From Ctenosaura bakeri (lineage: Eukaryota > Chordata > Lepidosauria > Squamata > Iguanidae): 64,000 nucleotides of DNA. The position numbers and the translations under genes are program-made. Every line of letters begins with the position of its first letter. Positions within the stretch are counted from its first letter, which is position 1. Positions 54,370 through 63,475 of the stretch are shown piece after piece. The notes beneath the pieces are model-generated. The model saw nothing but the letters and a program-made list of their open reading frames with translations. It did no database searches and had not been told where the DNA came from. Where the stretch lies: NCBI GenBank assembly GCA_948474755.1, contig CAOLHI010001486.1, positions 1 to 64,000 of the forward strand. The letters run 5' to 3'.

Positions 54370-54978
54370 TTTCCTTTGAATACCTTTGCTTATTTTTTGA
54401 TTTGTTAGATTATGTCTCCCAAAGATGTAATCTAACAGTGGACTGTTGCTGGTATTCTTTGATAATCTCTGAATCTAAAAGTCTTTTCTATAGTACTTCC
54501 CTTGTGTAATAGCAATATCCTGCTTGGCAATTTAAGGATTATTAGTAGTTCCACATTGCTGGCAGGCATTCTACAAATGGCAAGGATAAGAAAGAATTAT
54601 AGACCACTCATACATGTATCCCGATTCATCAGGAAGATTTCATGGGAAGAGATCAGGTCAATTTCTCACTAGACTTACTAAGACAGATAGGAAAAATATA
54701 GAAAATGGCATTATATCCAGGAAACCAAGTGTAATTGTTTTTATTTAGGTATTGCAATAGAAAATGAAATCCAACAGACACTTTGAACTTTCAGGGGCTT
54801 AAAGGAAGCCAACACAGAGGTCAACAAAGCTGCATTAGGGAACAAATAGAAAATATAAAATGTACATACACAGTTTTGTACAATAACTTAAAAAATACAT
54901 TTAAGTACAGCCAGCACCTCCATTAACAAAAATTTAGACTCACTGTAGATGTAACACTGGCTCCCTCCTCCTGTATTG

Positions 54979-55157
54979 TATTGTTGTTGTTCACTTTCAA
55001 GTCATTTCTAACTTATGGCAACTTATCATTGGGTTTTCTGGGGCTAAGAGTGTGTGACATGCCCAAGGTAACCCAGGGGTTTCCATGGTCAAGCAGAGAA
55101 TTGCAGTCTGGTTTCCAGGGTAATAGTCCAATGCGTAAACCATTACACAACACTGTC
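54979..55157 (-). mobile_element. tRNA-derived SINE, minus orientation
   Basis: attgttgttgttcactttca and caagtcatttctaacttatg, then aaggtaacccaggggtttcc, ending aaccattacacaacactg. Confidence 0.78.
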
Positions 55158-55227
55158 TTTCTAACTCTAATTTAGGTCCCATTTACTACAGAGTATAACT
55201 ATGTCTGGATTCAGCCCAGCATTCTCT

Positions 55228-55736
55228 ACAACTCCATAGAACATTCACAGGTTTGACGTTCATGAATTTGATTATTTGTGAGGCATGTGCTTGCCTCCCC
55301 ACCCCTTTTCCTCCTCCTATCCCTTGCATTCTTCACCCCTGGCTTGCAAGGCTTCTATTTAAAATGGACATTTTTTCCTTTTGGGTAAGCAATGCCTGTT
55401 CCGCCACTGCTGAAAGCGTCACCTCTTTGCCATGTGGTTGCACATTCTGCTGTGTATTGACTGCTGATTGGTCAGGTGCTCCTTTCTCAAGATGGCCACC
55501 AGAAGTAATTAGAACTCCAGAACTCTCTTCTCTGTCTGAGGGGAAATTATTGGTAAGCTTTTTAGCTTGTCTTTTTCTCCCCACTCCCAATACTGGGCCA
55601 GAGGCAAAGGAATGGGAGGGGGGAATCTCCAGAGGTGAATGAAAGGGGGATCGTGGGGGGGGCAGAGGTTTCATGGTTTTTCCACTTTCACCAGGGTTCT
55701 GTGCCCCGGACCCTCATGAATGTGGTGGGGCTACAG
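55228..55736. mobile_element. Mariner-type non-autonomous element in CUL2 intron 1
   Basis: acattcacaggtttgacgtt near one end and ggaccctcatgaatgtggtg near the other are inverted sub-terminal sequences. Related to 18472-18751. Ends are blurred. Confidence 0.55.
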
Positions 55737-56030
55737 TAACTGTTTCCAGAATGCAGAAAAGGAAAAAAAGAAATCAACAGAAAACACTCAGAAATATAGA
55801 AACAGGAAAATAATATTAATGGTTCATCTAGAGCAGTGGTTCTTAACCTGGAGTCTGGGGGCCCTTGAGGGTCCACGAAGCCCTGTTGCTAGACATCAAT
55901 AGCAGCAGCAGATGCCAAAACTGCCCCTTCATTTGCAAATGTGTGAGCAGTTTGGGTGCATGTACACATACTCCTGCTGCTGCATCCCTGATAAAATGGA
56001 CACAGTGGTAGCCATCCTTGTGTCCAAACT

Positions 56031-56182
56031 ATGACTCTAGAGACCAGGGCTTGAATCTCTATTTGGCCACGGAAATCCACTGGGTTACCTCAGGCAAATC
56101 ACATTCTCTCAGCCTCAGAGAGAGGCAAAGGCAACCAATCTTGCCAAGAAAACCCTCATGATAGGTTTGCCACAAGTCAGTT
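56031..56182 (+). mobile_element. tRNA-derived SINE nested in the hAT element
   Basis: gactctagagaccagggctt, gaatctctatttggccacgg, cagcctcagagagaggcaaa, cttgccaagaaaaccctcat. Tail truncated near gccacaagtcag. Confidence 0.75.
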
Positions 56183-56237
56183 TTCAAAGGGGAGAGAAAT
56201 GATGGATAGAAAGAACTTCCCCCGTCAATAGCACTTT

Positions 56238-56412
56238 GTTGTCGCGTACCTTCAAGTCACTTCTGATTTATAGGAACTCTAAAGTGAAACTATCACAGGG
56301 TTTGTTTGGCAGGATTTGTTCAGAGGGGGTTTGCCTTTGCCTTCCTATGAGGCTAAGAGAATGTGACTTGGCCAAGGTCACCCAGTGCCTGAGTAGTGAT
56401 TTGAATCCTAAT
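56238..56412 (-). mobile_element. tRNA-derived SINE nested in the hAT element, inverted to its neighbour
   Basis: ttgttgtcgcgtaccttcaa, gtcacttctgatttatagga, ggccaaggtcacccagtgcc, gatttgaatcctaat. Head missing. Confidence 0.75.
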
Positions 56413-56426
56413 CAATAGAAGCCTTT

Positions 56427-56450
56427 AATAAATAAATAAATAAATAAAAA
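56427..56450. repeat. (AAAT)n microsatellite
   Basis: About six AAAT units followed by degenerate AT-rich sequence, inside the hAT element. Confidence 0.9.
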
Positions 56451-56937
56451 TTTAAATAAATATTTGATTATTTAAATCTAAATTTCAGTGTTTAAATCTT
56501 GAGCGTCCCTGACAAAAAATTATATTTACAGGGGTCCCTGGTAAAGGAAAGTTTGAGACCCACTGATCTAGAGAACACTCTCTTCCCAACAATCACTAGA
56601 TAAATGTTTCTGGGTAGCCAACAAGAACAATATGATAATGGTAACAACCTTTCTCTATTGCTTGTTTTCACTACATACTGATCAAAAATATACAGCCACT
56701 TAATACAGAGCTTGCGCTAGCCATCATGGCTTATCTATCCTCCATGACTGTATTATTTTTAAGTCCATGAAATCCATTGACTATCATCTTATCTTGTCAT
56801 AGTGACATAGTCCCTGAGGGAGTTAGGAGAGAAGAGGAAATAAGGAACTGAGTTCATGTTTTTATTCTGACAAGTAGAGGGGAAAATATGATCCTTAAGA
56901 GTCCTAAGATTCTGCAGGAAAACATACCACTTCCTTA

Positions 56938-57147
56938 CTTGTTGCTGTGTCCCTTCAAGTTGTTTCTGACTTATGGCAACCCTAAAGTGAACCTACCATG
57001 GAGTTTTCTTGGCAGGATGTGTTCTGATGCTGAGAGAATGTGACTTGCCCAGGGTCATCCAGCAGATTTCCATGGCTGAGTGGGGATTTAAAAACTGATC
57101 TCTAGAGTTGTCATCCCACACTCAAGCCACTACACCTTGCCAGCTCT
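56938..57147 (-). mobile_element. tRNA-derived SINE, minus orientation
   Basis: gttgctgtgtcccttcaagt, cctaccatggagttttcttg, cccagggtcatccagcagat, and the inverted head gccactacaccttgccagc. Confidence 0.85.
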
Positions 57148-58630
57148 CGCTTCCTTACTATTTAAATTTTACATCTGTGTTTTGCATATCTTATCTTATC
57201 CTAAGCCTTGAAAGTTTGCCACCTGCCCAAGTATAGGGCAATGGAGAATCTTTTCTGGGAAGTGGAATGCCAGGTCCATTACTCATGACATCTTGAGCAG
57301 GTATATCAAGCCAACAGATAAGACAGTAATGTGCAAATAAGTGTGGTAGAGATACAGGATGTGTGAATGGTGTTTAGAAGATAAACTGTTTCCATACAAA
57401 GACTGAGGAATGTCAATAATCATTTACATTCAGCTGAGCATGCGACCCTACCACTTGCATAAACTAATGGAAGTAGGCTGCTATCTAAAACAATTTAACA
57501 GCAAAGGAGATATTAGCTTTTTAGAAAAGTGTCAGATTTAGCTCTTCTGGTAAATTAAGATTCTGCTGCATATCATTTTTTTAAATTTAAATAACTGCTT
57601 GGGCACCATGTCTAAAATATTTTTCCATTTGTTTCACAGTTATTAGATACAACCCTGCCTCCAAGTATGTGCATTTGATATGCAGAAGAGAACATTAAAA
57701 ACATGGACATATGAAGAAAGATGCAAGAAAAGCCAACAAAAGTACATACAGGCAAGATTTAGATGTATGTAACTGAAAAAAGAAAAGCATACTTTGGGTT
57801 ATTGTTCCAGGTTCTTCCCTAAGCAGTGAGAGAGATGTATTTCAGAAGACGAACTAGACCAAAGTGATAAACATAAGGAAACAAAAAGTACAAAAGAAGT
57901 CTCAGAAAGTGGTGCTTACTCAACAAGAGGCTTTGAAAAGCATTCCAAGCAAAAGTGATATTGTATTTTCCAGCATAAATCCAGCAGGAATTTTAGCTCA
58001 TTCAGAAAAGAATGGCTATCTAGAGTTACCAGTAAATGTTCTGGGACAAGCATCATTTTTGTTTTGTTTTGGCTGCTGCAGCTCCCAACTGGTGATAGGG
58101 AATAAAAGTATTGCACTCCCAACTTATGGTACACAGCAGCCAGAATTTAGGGTTTTTTGTTGTTGTTGTTTTGTAACTTGTACATCATTCCAAAAAGTAT
58201 TCTAATGTTTCCTAGAACAGTGCTACTCAAAGTGCCAGTCTGAGTCATCAGCTGATACTCCTTGGTAAGCTTTTGGGAAAGAAAGAAACAATGTAGCTAA
58301 CTGACACAAATATGGTACCAGTCCTTGGCGCACTGGCAAAAAATAATTCCTGGCTTTCCATATCAGATGCCCTGAAAAGCCCAGTCCTAGAATATATACA
58401 GGTGATACAATTACTCTGTCCACTACGTTGTTGATAGATTTAATTCGGCTCTCACAGATAATTTCTGTAGATGTTCTTCTTTGCAGCAGAAAGTGCTCCA
58501 AATGGGACAAGTGTTCCATGGACATTTTAAAGTTCAGAACTTTGGAGACAAATTGTAAATAAATAGCAGCTAGTTGTTTTAAAGATCAAAAATTCCAGTT
58601 TAACTTTATGTGTTTTGCATTGCTGAGATA
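57148..58630 (-). other. CUL2: Part of CUL2 intron 1, nothing identified
   Basis: AT-rich. A 113-codon plus-strand frame starting at 57864 contains a (GTT)n tract and no motif, and I do not consider it a gene. Confidence 0.45.
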
Positions 58631-58639
58631 ATAAAAGCA

Positions 58640-59130
58640 ATGAATCACAGAACTGGAAGGGCCCCACGAGCCATTGAGTCCAATCCACTGTCTAATGCAG
58701 GAACTCCAGCTAGAGCAGTGGTTCTCAACCTGGGGGTCGGGACCCCTTTGGGGGTCGCACGGTCCTTTCACAGGGGTCACCTAAGACCTCGCTTCAAGCC
58801 CTTCTCAGGTTGAGCTTCTGACGCTACGATAATGGTTGGGGGTCACCACAACATGAGAAACTGTATTAAAGGGTCACGGCATTAGGAAGGTTGAGAACCA
58901 CTGAGCTAGAGCATCCCCAGCAGGTAGCTGCCCAGTCCCTTTTTGAAGATGGGGAGACAAAGGGACCTCATCACCTGTCTAGGTAATTGATTCCACTGCT
59001 GAGCAGCTCCTACATCAAGAATTTTTTTCTAATGGTCAATGGAAATCTATCCTCCTATAACTTAAAACCATTTAACCTGGTCCTGTGCTCAAAGGCAGCA
59101 AAGAATAAACCTGCGCGAGTTTTTGCTACA
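58640..59130 (-). mobile_element. CR1 LINE 3' end, split by a SPIN element
   Basis: aatcacagaactggaagggc and ttgagtccaatccactgtct, then after the SPIN insertion agctgcccagtccctttttg, attgattccactgctgagca and ttaacctggtcctgtgctc. This is CR1 3' sequence in minus orientation, interrupted at 58716-58903. Confidence 0.85.
58716..58903. mobile_element. SPIN-type hAT MITE, 188 bp
   Basis: Ends cagtggttctcaacctgggg and ggaaggttgagaaccactg are inverted. Inside are gggtcgggacccctttgggg and gggtcaccacaacatgagaa, hallmark SPIN sequence. Flanked by identical 8-mers agctagag (58708-58715, 58904-58911). Inserted in the CR1 copy. Confidence 0.92.
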
Positions 59131-59154
59131 AGCAAGTTGAATTTTCTACTCTCA

Positions 59155-59339
59155 GGCCATTTCCACATCACACTCTTACAGTGCTATTGCTCCACTTTCA
59201 ACATTCTATAGAATTCTAAGGCCAAAGAGCTCTTTGGATGAGAATTCTAGAGGCCCCTCCCTAAAGCGGAAACCCCAGGATTCCACAGGATGCTGAAAGT
59301 GGAATAATAGCACTGTAACAGTGTGGGGTGGAAATAGCC
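59155..59339. mobile_element. TIR element of the GGCCATTTCC family, copy 4
   Basis: Starts ggccatttccacatcacac and ends gtggggtggaaatagcc, with both inner arms (ccactttcaacattc, gatgctgaaagtgg). Its flanks ctca and tgag are themselves complementary. Confidence 0.8.
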
Positions 59340-59560
59340 TGAGAATTCCTACAACCACCACCTCTGACGTCACTCTATGGCCTGAAACGAAAGCAAACCA
59401 AACACAGCGGACTGAGCAGCATTAATCCTTGCATTTCCTCAGTCATCTAGAGAGATGTGCTTCTTGTGCTTTCTGAAAAGGTCACAATAATATCTGACTG
59501 GAGCCTGCTTGAATGCATCACATCGGAATTAGTTCCACAAACGTACAGACACATAAATAA

Positions 59561-59742
59561 AGGCCATTTCCGCACGAGCCAGTTATAGCGCGATGATTCC
59601 ACTTTCAACCTCCTCTGGAATCCTGGGGTTTGCAGTTTCGGGAGGGGCCAGCCGGCCCCTCCCGAAACTGCAAACCCCAGGATTCCAGAGGAGGTTGAAA
59701 GTGGAATCATCGCGCTATAACTGGCTCGTGCGGAAATGGCCT
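59561..59742. repeat. Perfect 182-bp palindrome (89-bp arms, 4-bp centre), TIR-family copy 5
   Basis: Left arm 59561-59649, loop agcc 59650-59653, right arm 59654-59742. Every base of the arms pairs by eye. It is a GGCCATTTCC-family element in which the left half is an exact inverse of the right. The unpaired centre seen in other copies (gagctctctgg) is missing. The same short frame therefore reads on both strands. Confidence 0.92.
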
Positions 59743-60085
59743 AAGACCCAAACAAGGCCCTTTTCCACACTACACTGCTATAGTGCTATTATTCCACTTT
59801 CAACATCCTGGGGTTTGTAGTTTAATGAGGCCCAAGAGCTCTCTGGCTGAGAATCCTCAACGCCCCTCCCTAAGCCGCAAACCCCCGGATTCCATAGGAC
59901 GACGAAAGTGGAATAATAGCGCTATAACAGTGTGGTGCGGAAAGGCCCTGAGCTGGCCGTGCTTCAAGTTCCACTGATTTCAGCGGAGCAGAGGAACGGC
60001 CAACTTTGTTGGAACCCCACCCCCAGCGACTGAAAGGAAAATACACGCGAAAGCGTTATCCGTAAGCGTGTAGAGACGCACAAGC
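59664..60085. repeat. Source copy of a 422-bp direct duplication
   Basis: From gaaactgcaaacccc to gagacgcacaagc this segment recurs, same strand, at 62047-62469 with about ten mismatches by eye. It spans half the palindrome, TIR copy 6 and about 137 bp of single-copy DNA next to the CUL2 CpG island. Confidence 0.92.
59756..59948. mobile_element. TIR element of the GGCCATTTCC family, copy 6
   Basis: Starts ggcccttttccacactacac and ends gtgtggtgcggaaaggccc. The complete centre gagctctctggctgagaatc is present. Only 13 bp from the palindrome. Confidence 0.85.
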
Positions 60086-60393
60086 ATACACACGAGCAGA
60101 GAAAGAAAGAAAGAAAAAGCACGAGTGACCCGGAGAGGGTTAGTAAGAGCCGGCGAGGGTCATAACGCGGCACGGCGGGGTCCGGTCCGTCCCTCAGGGA
60201 TGGCGGGGAGAGGAGGCCGGAAAGAGTGGTTCAGAGAAGAGGGGGAGGGACGGCAAGGGGCACCTGACGCCCCGGGAATGGGCGAGGAAGCCAAGCCGCG
60301 GAGGGGGAGGGGGAGGCAAGGGGAGCGCCGCGCCGCGAGAAAGCTTCACCCCCCTCGCGCCCGGCATGCCGGCTTCCGCCCTCCGGCCGTTAC

Positions 60394-60500
60394 CTGGCAA
60401 CAGGAGAGGCCTGGGTCCGCGTCGTCTCCCCGCCCCCTCCCCACTCCGCGGTGTCTCGCGCCGGCTGCCCCGCCGCTCGCCCTAAACCTCCTCACAGGGC
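60394..60500 (-). other. CUL2: Probable non-coding first exon of CUL2 (5' UTR); 5' end approximate
   Basis: On the minus strand the sequence TTGCCAG|GTAACG gives a strong splice donor at 60394/60393 inside the CpG island. It is upstream of the exon carrying the ATG, which has only 22 nt of 5' UTR after its acceptor (54112-54091). A separate untranslated first exon is therefore needed. The transcription start cannot be read from sequence, so the upper boundary is a guess. Another donor in the island could be the real one. Confidence 0.5.
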
Positions 60501-61108
60501 TGCCATTACCCAGCCGCCACGGCTGCCCGTTGAGCCCCGCCCACTGGCTTCCCAGTAGCCCAGCGCGATCGGGCGCGGGGGGAGGGGGCGCCGAGCTGAT
60601 AAGGACCTGACGATTGACTTAACGCCTCTCCTTCCACCACCCTCGCGCCCCGAAGCTTTTTTTTTTTCCGGGGCGCCAAGGACTTCATCCACGTTCCGGG
60701 CTCCCTCCGGGCAGAATGAGGCACGAGCCGGCATGAGGATTAGAGTCCGCCGCTTTTCTCGGTCCCCCTCCAAGCGCGGGAAGAATTGGTATCTCCCGAA
60801 GTACGGGCGCCGCCGGGGACCAACATACCCCCCACTTCCGTTCTTGCAAATAAATAAATAAATGGGGTTTCCTTTAGCGCAAAGGGAAAGGAGGGGGATG
60901 CTGAGGAAGTGCGCGTGCGCGGAGCGGTTGTTGGGCGCTGAGGGGGTTTTCCGAGTTGGTCCTTCTTTATTTCGAGGCTTCGCAAAGGCGGGAGGGGGAT
61001 TCTGTCTAGCAGAATAAACGGGCTCGTCGAGTAGATGGCGTTCCTCGGGCAGGGAGTTGCGGGAAGGGGATGTCCTGAGGGCAGACCCGCCGAGGTACGG
61101 GTCACGAG

Positions 61109-61310
61109 GGCCATTTCCGCACTAGGCTGTTATAGCGCTATTATTCCACTTTAAATATCCTGTAGTAGCCTGGAGTGTGTGGTTTACCGACGCCAAAGAG
61201 CTCTCTGGCTGAGAATTCCAAGTGCCCCTCTCTAAAGTGCAGGCTTCAGGATTCCGTAGGACGTTGACACTGGAATAATAGCGCGATAACAGTCTAGCGC
61301 GGAAATGGCC
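61109..61310. mobile_element. TIR element of the GGCCATTTCC family, copy 7, between the two promoters
   Basis: Starts ggccatttccgcactaggct and ends agtctagcgcggaaatggcc. GAG flanks both sides (61106-61108, 61311-61313), a clear 3-bp target duplication. It lies between the CUL2 first exon and the plus-strand candidate first exon. Confidence 0.9.
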
Positions 61311-61490
61311 GAGGTATTTATCCGCGGGGAGCCTCACGTCACGAGTAACTAACTTCCGATACCGGTAGCGCGTTTGTCTTGTTAGCGGTTGCGTTCTGGC
61401 CGCACCGGGGGTGGGAAGTAAAATCTCAGGGCGGCTGTGGCTGCGCTTAGCTGCCTTTGTCGGCGTTGAGGGGAGCGGCGAGGTGGAAGG

Positions 61491-61547
61491 ATGGAGGAGA
61501 GTTTTGGAAGACGCGGGCGGCGAGGGTGGTCGTTGCGAGGAACTGAG
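61491..61547 (+). CDS. Candidate first coding exon of an unidentified gene divergent from CUL2
   Basis: The ATG in the context ggaaggATGG has a good Kozak match (A at -3, G at +4). It opens 19 codons, MEESFGRRGRRGWSLRGTE, ending at a strong donor GAG|GTGAGC. It lies at the edge of the CpG island about 130 bp downstream of CRE-like and ETS-like sites. It joins in phase 0 with the candidate exon at 63572-63655. I do not recognise the protein. In mammals CREM lies upstream of CUL2 in divergent orientation, but this peptide does not look like CREM. It may instead be an untranslated or non-coding first exon. Confidence 0.45.
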
Positions 61548-61728
61548 GTGAGCGGGGGCCGAGCTCTGGTGTCCTGGTGGTGGGTTTATAGGTTCTCCAA
61601 TAGAAAACAGAGGGGTGGTGTGTGTGTGTGTGTGTGTGTACTTCGAGTCACCTGTCGCCTTCTGGCGACCCAGTGAATTTCAGTGAGGTTTTCTTAGGGA
61701 AGGAATACTCAAGAGGGGGCTTGCTGTG

Positions 61729-62668
61729 CAGGTGGAGCTTAGATTTAGTCCAAAATTATATCTTTTGAATATCTTAGATGATTGTAATATAAATAATCAG
61801 AAATGTTATATTAGAGTTTTGTTATATATGGTGAGGGCTGCGAGAATGGTGTATGCCCATTATTGGAAGAGACAAGAAATCCCGGCTTTAGATCTGTGGA
61901 TAACGAAGTTATATGAGATGTATCAGATGGATATATTAACTGCTCTGATGGATATTACAATTGATAAGGACAAAGTTGAAAATGAATGGTCCATGGTGAC
62001 CCAAATGTGGCTTAGGCAATGGAAAGGGGTTTATATAGGTTGAGAAGAAACTGCAAACCCCAGGATTCCAGAGGAGGTTGAAAGTGGAATCATCGCGCTA
62101 TAACAGCCTAGTGCGGAAATGGCCTAAGATCCAAACAAGGCCCTTTTCCACACTACACTGCTATAGTGCTATTATTTCACTTTCAACATCCTGGGGTTTG
62201 TAGTTTAATGAGGCCCAAGAGCTCTCTGGCTGAGAATCCTAAACGCCCCTCCCTAAGCCGCAAACCCCCGGACTCCATAGGACGTCGAAAGTGGAATAAT
62301 AGCGCTATAACAGTGTGGTGCGGAAAGGCCCTGAGCTGGCCGTGCTTCAAGTTCCATTGATTTCAGCGGAGCAGAGGAACGACCAACTTTGTTGGAACCC
62401 CACCCCCAGCGACTGAAAGGAAAATACACGCGAAAGCGTTATCCGTAAGCGTGTAGAGACGCACAAGCGTCATAGGTTTGGTTGTAGGTTTTTTTCTTCG
62501 TTTTTTTTTTGGGAATGTGTGTGGGTGTTAGTTTATTTGTTAATTTGTTTTTTATTATTATTATCTAATATATGTACATTTTTATGCAGTACGCTATTTA
62601 ATATATGTCTATTTGTTATGTAATATGTATATAGTTGATTAATAAAGATGATTGAAAAGGGGGAAAAA
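61729..62668 (+). mobile_element. 5'-truncated L1 LINE with an 18-bp target duplication, itself interrupted
   Basis: Open frame 61729-62043 encodes about 100 residues like the C terminus of L1 ORF2, for example ARMVYAHYWKRQEIPALDLW, then TGA. The 3' end (62470-62668) is AT-rich with ttaataaagatgattgaaa and an A run. Identical 18-mers aagagggggcttgctgtg lie at 61711-61728 and 62669-62686. The stretch 62047-62469 is foreign to L1 and is the duplicated segment. Confidence 0.85.
62047..62469. repeat. Derived copy of the 422-bp direct duplication, inside the L1
   Basis: Nearly identical to 59664-60085, beginning 3 bp after the L1 stop codon and ending at gacgcacaagc before L1 3' UTR sequence resumes. 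It keeps cagcctagtg where the palindrome arms now read ctggctcgtg. Confidence 0.92.
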
Positions 62669-62693
62669 AAGAGGGGGCTTGCTGTGAAATATA

Positions 62694-63370
62694 GGCCATT
62701 TCCATGCTATACTGTTATAGCAGTGGTTCTCAACCTGTGGGTCGGGACCCCTTTGGGGGGTCCAACAATCCTTTCAAGGGGTCGCCTAAGACCATCGGAA
62801 AATACGTATTTCCAATGGTCTTAGGCTCCATTCCCTCCTTGGTGGTGGTGCGCAAGCATGAGCCACGCGGTCGCGTCCTCCTGCCCCCTTTGGCGGGCCA
62901 GGGTTGATACTCTGGAAACTTTCCCCACACTGCCCCCCCACCCTCAGCAGAAACAAGAGCAAAGGAGAAGTAGAGCCCGGGGGGGGTTCTCGGAGTTTTT
63001 TCCTGGGGTAGACGCGCAGCTCCTCTTTCCCTACCTGCCCACCCACCCCCGTTCCTGGCTGGCGAGGCCACCTTTGCCGGGAGGGGGAGGCATTGTAAAT
63101 AATAAATAAATAATTTTATGTTTGGGGTCACCACAACATGAGGAACTGTATTAAAGGGTCATGGCATTAGGAAGGTTGAGAACCACTGTGTTATAGTGTT
63201 GTGACTCCACTTTCAACATCCTGTGGAATCCTGGGGTTTGCAGTTTAGGGAGGAGCATTTAGAAGTCTCGGCCAGAGAGCTCCTTGGCCTCAGTAAACTA
63301 CAACCCCCAGAATTCCATAGGATGTTGAAAGTGGAATAATAGCACTATAACAGTGTAGGGTGAAAATGGC
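62694..63370. mobile_element. TIR element of the GGCCATTTCC family, copy 9, split by SPIN
   Basis: ggccatttccatgctatactgttatag before the SPIN insertion. After it tgactccactttcaacatcc, ccagagagctccttggcctc, ggatgttgaaagtggaataa, ending gggtgaaaatggc. The host gap is exactly the SPIN plus its target duplication. Confidence 0.85.
62721..63188. mobile_element. SPIN-type hAT element, 468 bp, with a GC-rich non-SPIN interior
   Basis: Ends cagtggttctcaacctgtgg and ggaaggttgagaaccactg. Flanked by identical 8-mers tgttatag (62713-62720, 63189-63196). SPIN sequence is present to about 62800 and again from about 63100 (ttatgtttggggtcaccaca). Between them is about 280 bp of GC-rich filler, including (aaat)n, that I do not recognise as SPIN. 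Confidence 0.88.
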
Positions 63371-63475
63371 AACAGTCGACAGCACCTGATCTTCCTTGGC
63401 AGTCTGTCTTCCAGTACTGAGGAAGGCTGACTCTGCTTACCTTTCAAGATAAGACCAGCTGGTGCCTTGAGGGAG

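Larger units (their letters stand above)
55834..56565. mobile_element. 732-bp hAT-type element with an 8-bp target duplication
   Basis: Left end cagtggttcttaacctggag, right end agtttgagacccactg, flanked by identical 8-mers atctagag at 55826-55833 and 56566-56573. It contains two SINEs in opposite orientation and an AAAT tract, so it is older than they are. No transposase frame. Confidence 0.85.
60121..61560. promoter_or_regulatory. CpG island, probable divergent promoter of CUL2 and a plus-strand gene
   Basis: A dense run of CG dinucleotides in an otherwise AT-rich, CpG-poor window. It holds a GC box (gccccgccca, 60534-60543) near the CUL2 first exon. Near the plus-strand candidate first exon it holds a CRE-like tcacgtcac (61334-61342) and an ETS/GABP-like acttccg (61352-61358). 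There is no TATA box at an obvious place. A TIR element (61109-61310) sits between the two halves, so there may be two adjacent promoters. Confidence 0.7.
61617..63475 (-). mobile_element. 5S rRNA-derived SINE, copy 3, split by later insertions
   Basis: On the minus strand the order is head (63475-63372: accagctggtgcc, ctgactctgcttacctttca, agcacctgatcttcc), then gaaatata near 62690, then the tail (61728-61617: gaatactcaagaggg, ggttttcttagggaagg, cttcgagtcacctgtcgcc and GT repeats). The pieces are separated by an L1 and by a TIR element carrying SPIN. Confidence 0.8.

Noticed and set aside
57864..58205. 113-codon plus-strand frame in intron 1
   Set aside because: Contains a (GTT)n stretch read as Cys/Phe-rich sequence. 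No recognisable domain or exon context.
59447..59820. Same peptide (MIPLSTSSGILGFAV...) on both strands
   Set aside because: A direct result of the perfect palindrome of a transposon, not a conserved protein. Similar frames recur in other copies, including 59783-59977 and 62166-62360.
60125..60610. 161-codon plus-strand frame (MTRRGLVRAG...) antisense to the CUL2 first exon
   Set aside because: It lies in the CpG island, where GC-rich sequence has few stops. It has low-complexity Arg/Pro/Gly content, no motif and no splice context, and is antisense to promoter and 5' UTR.
61726..62043. 105-codon frame as a host gene or exon of the divergent gene
   Set aside because: It resembles the end of L1 ORF2 and lies within an insertion bounded by an 18-bp target duplication.
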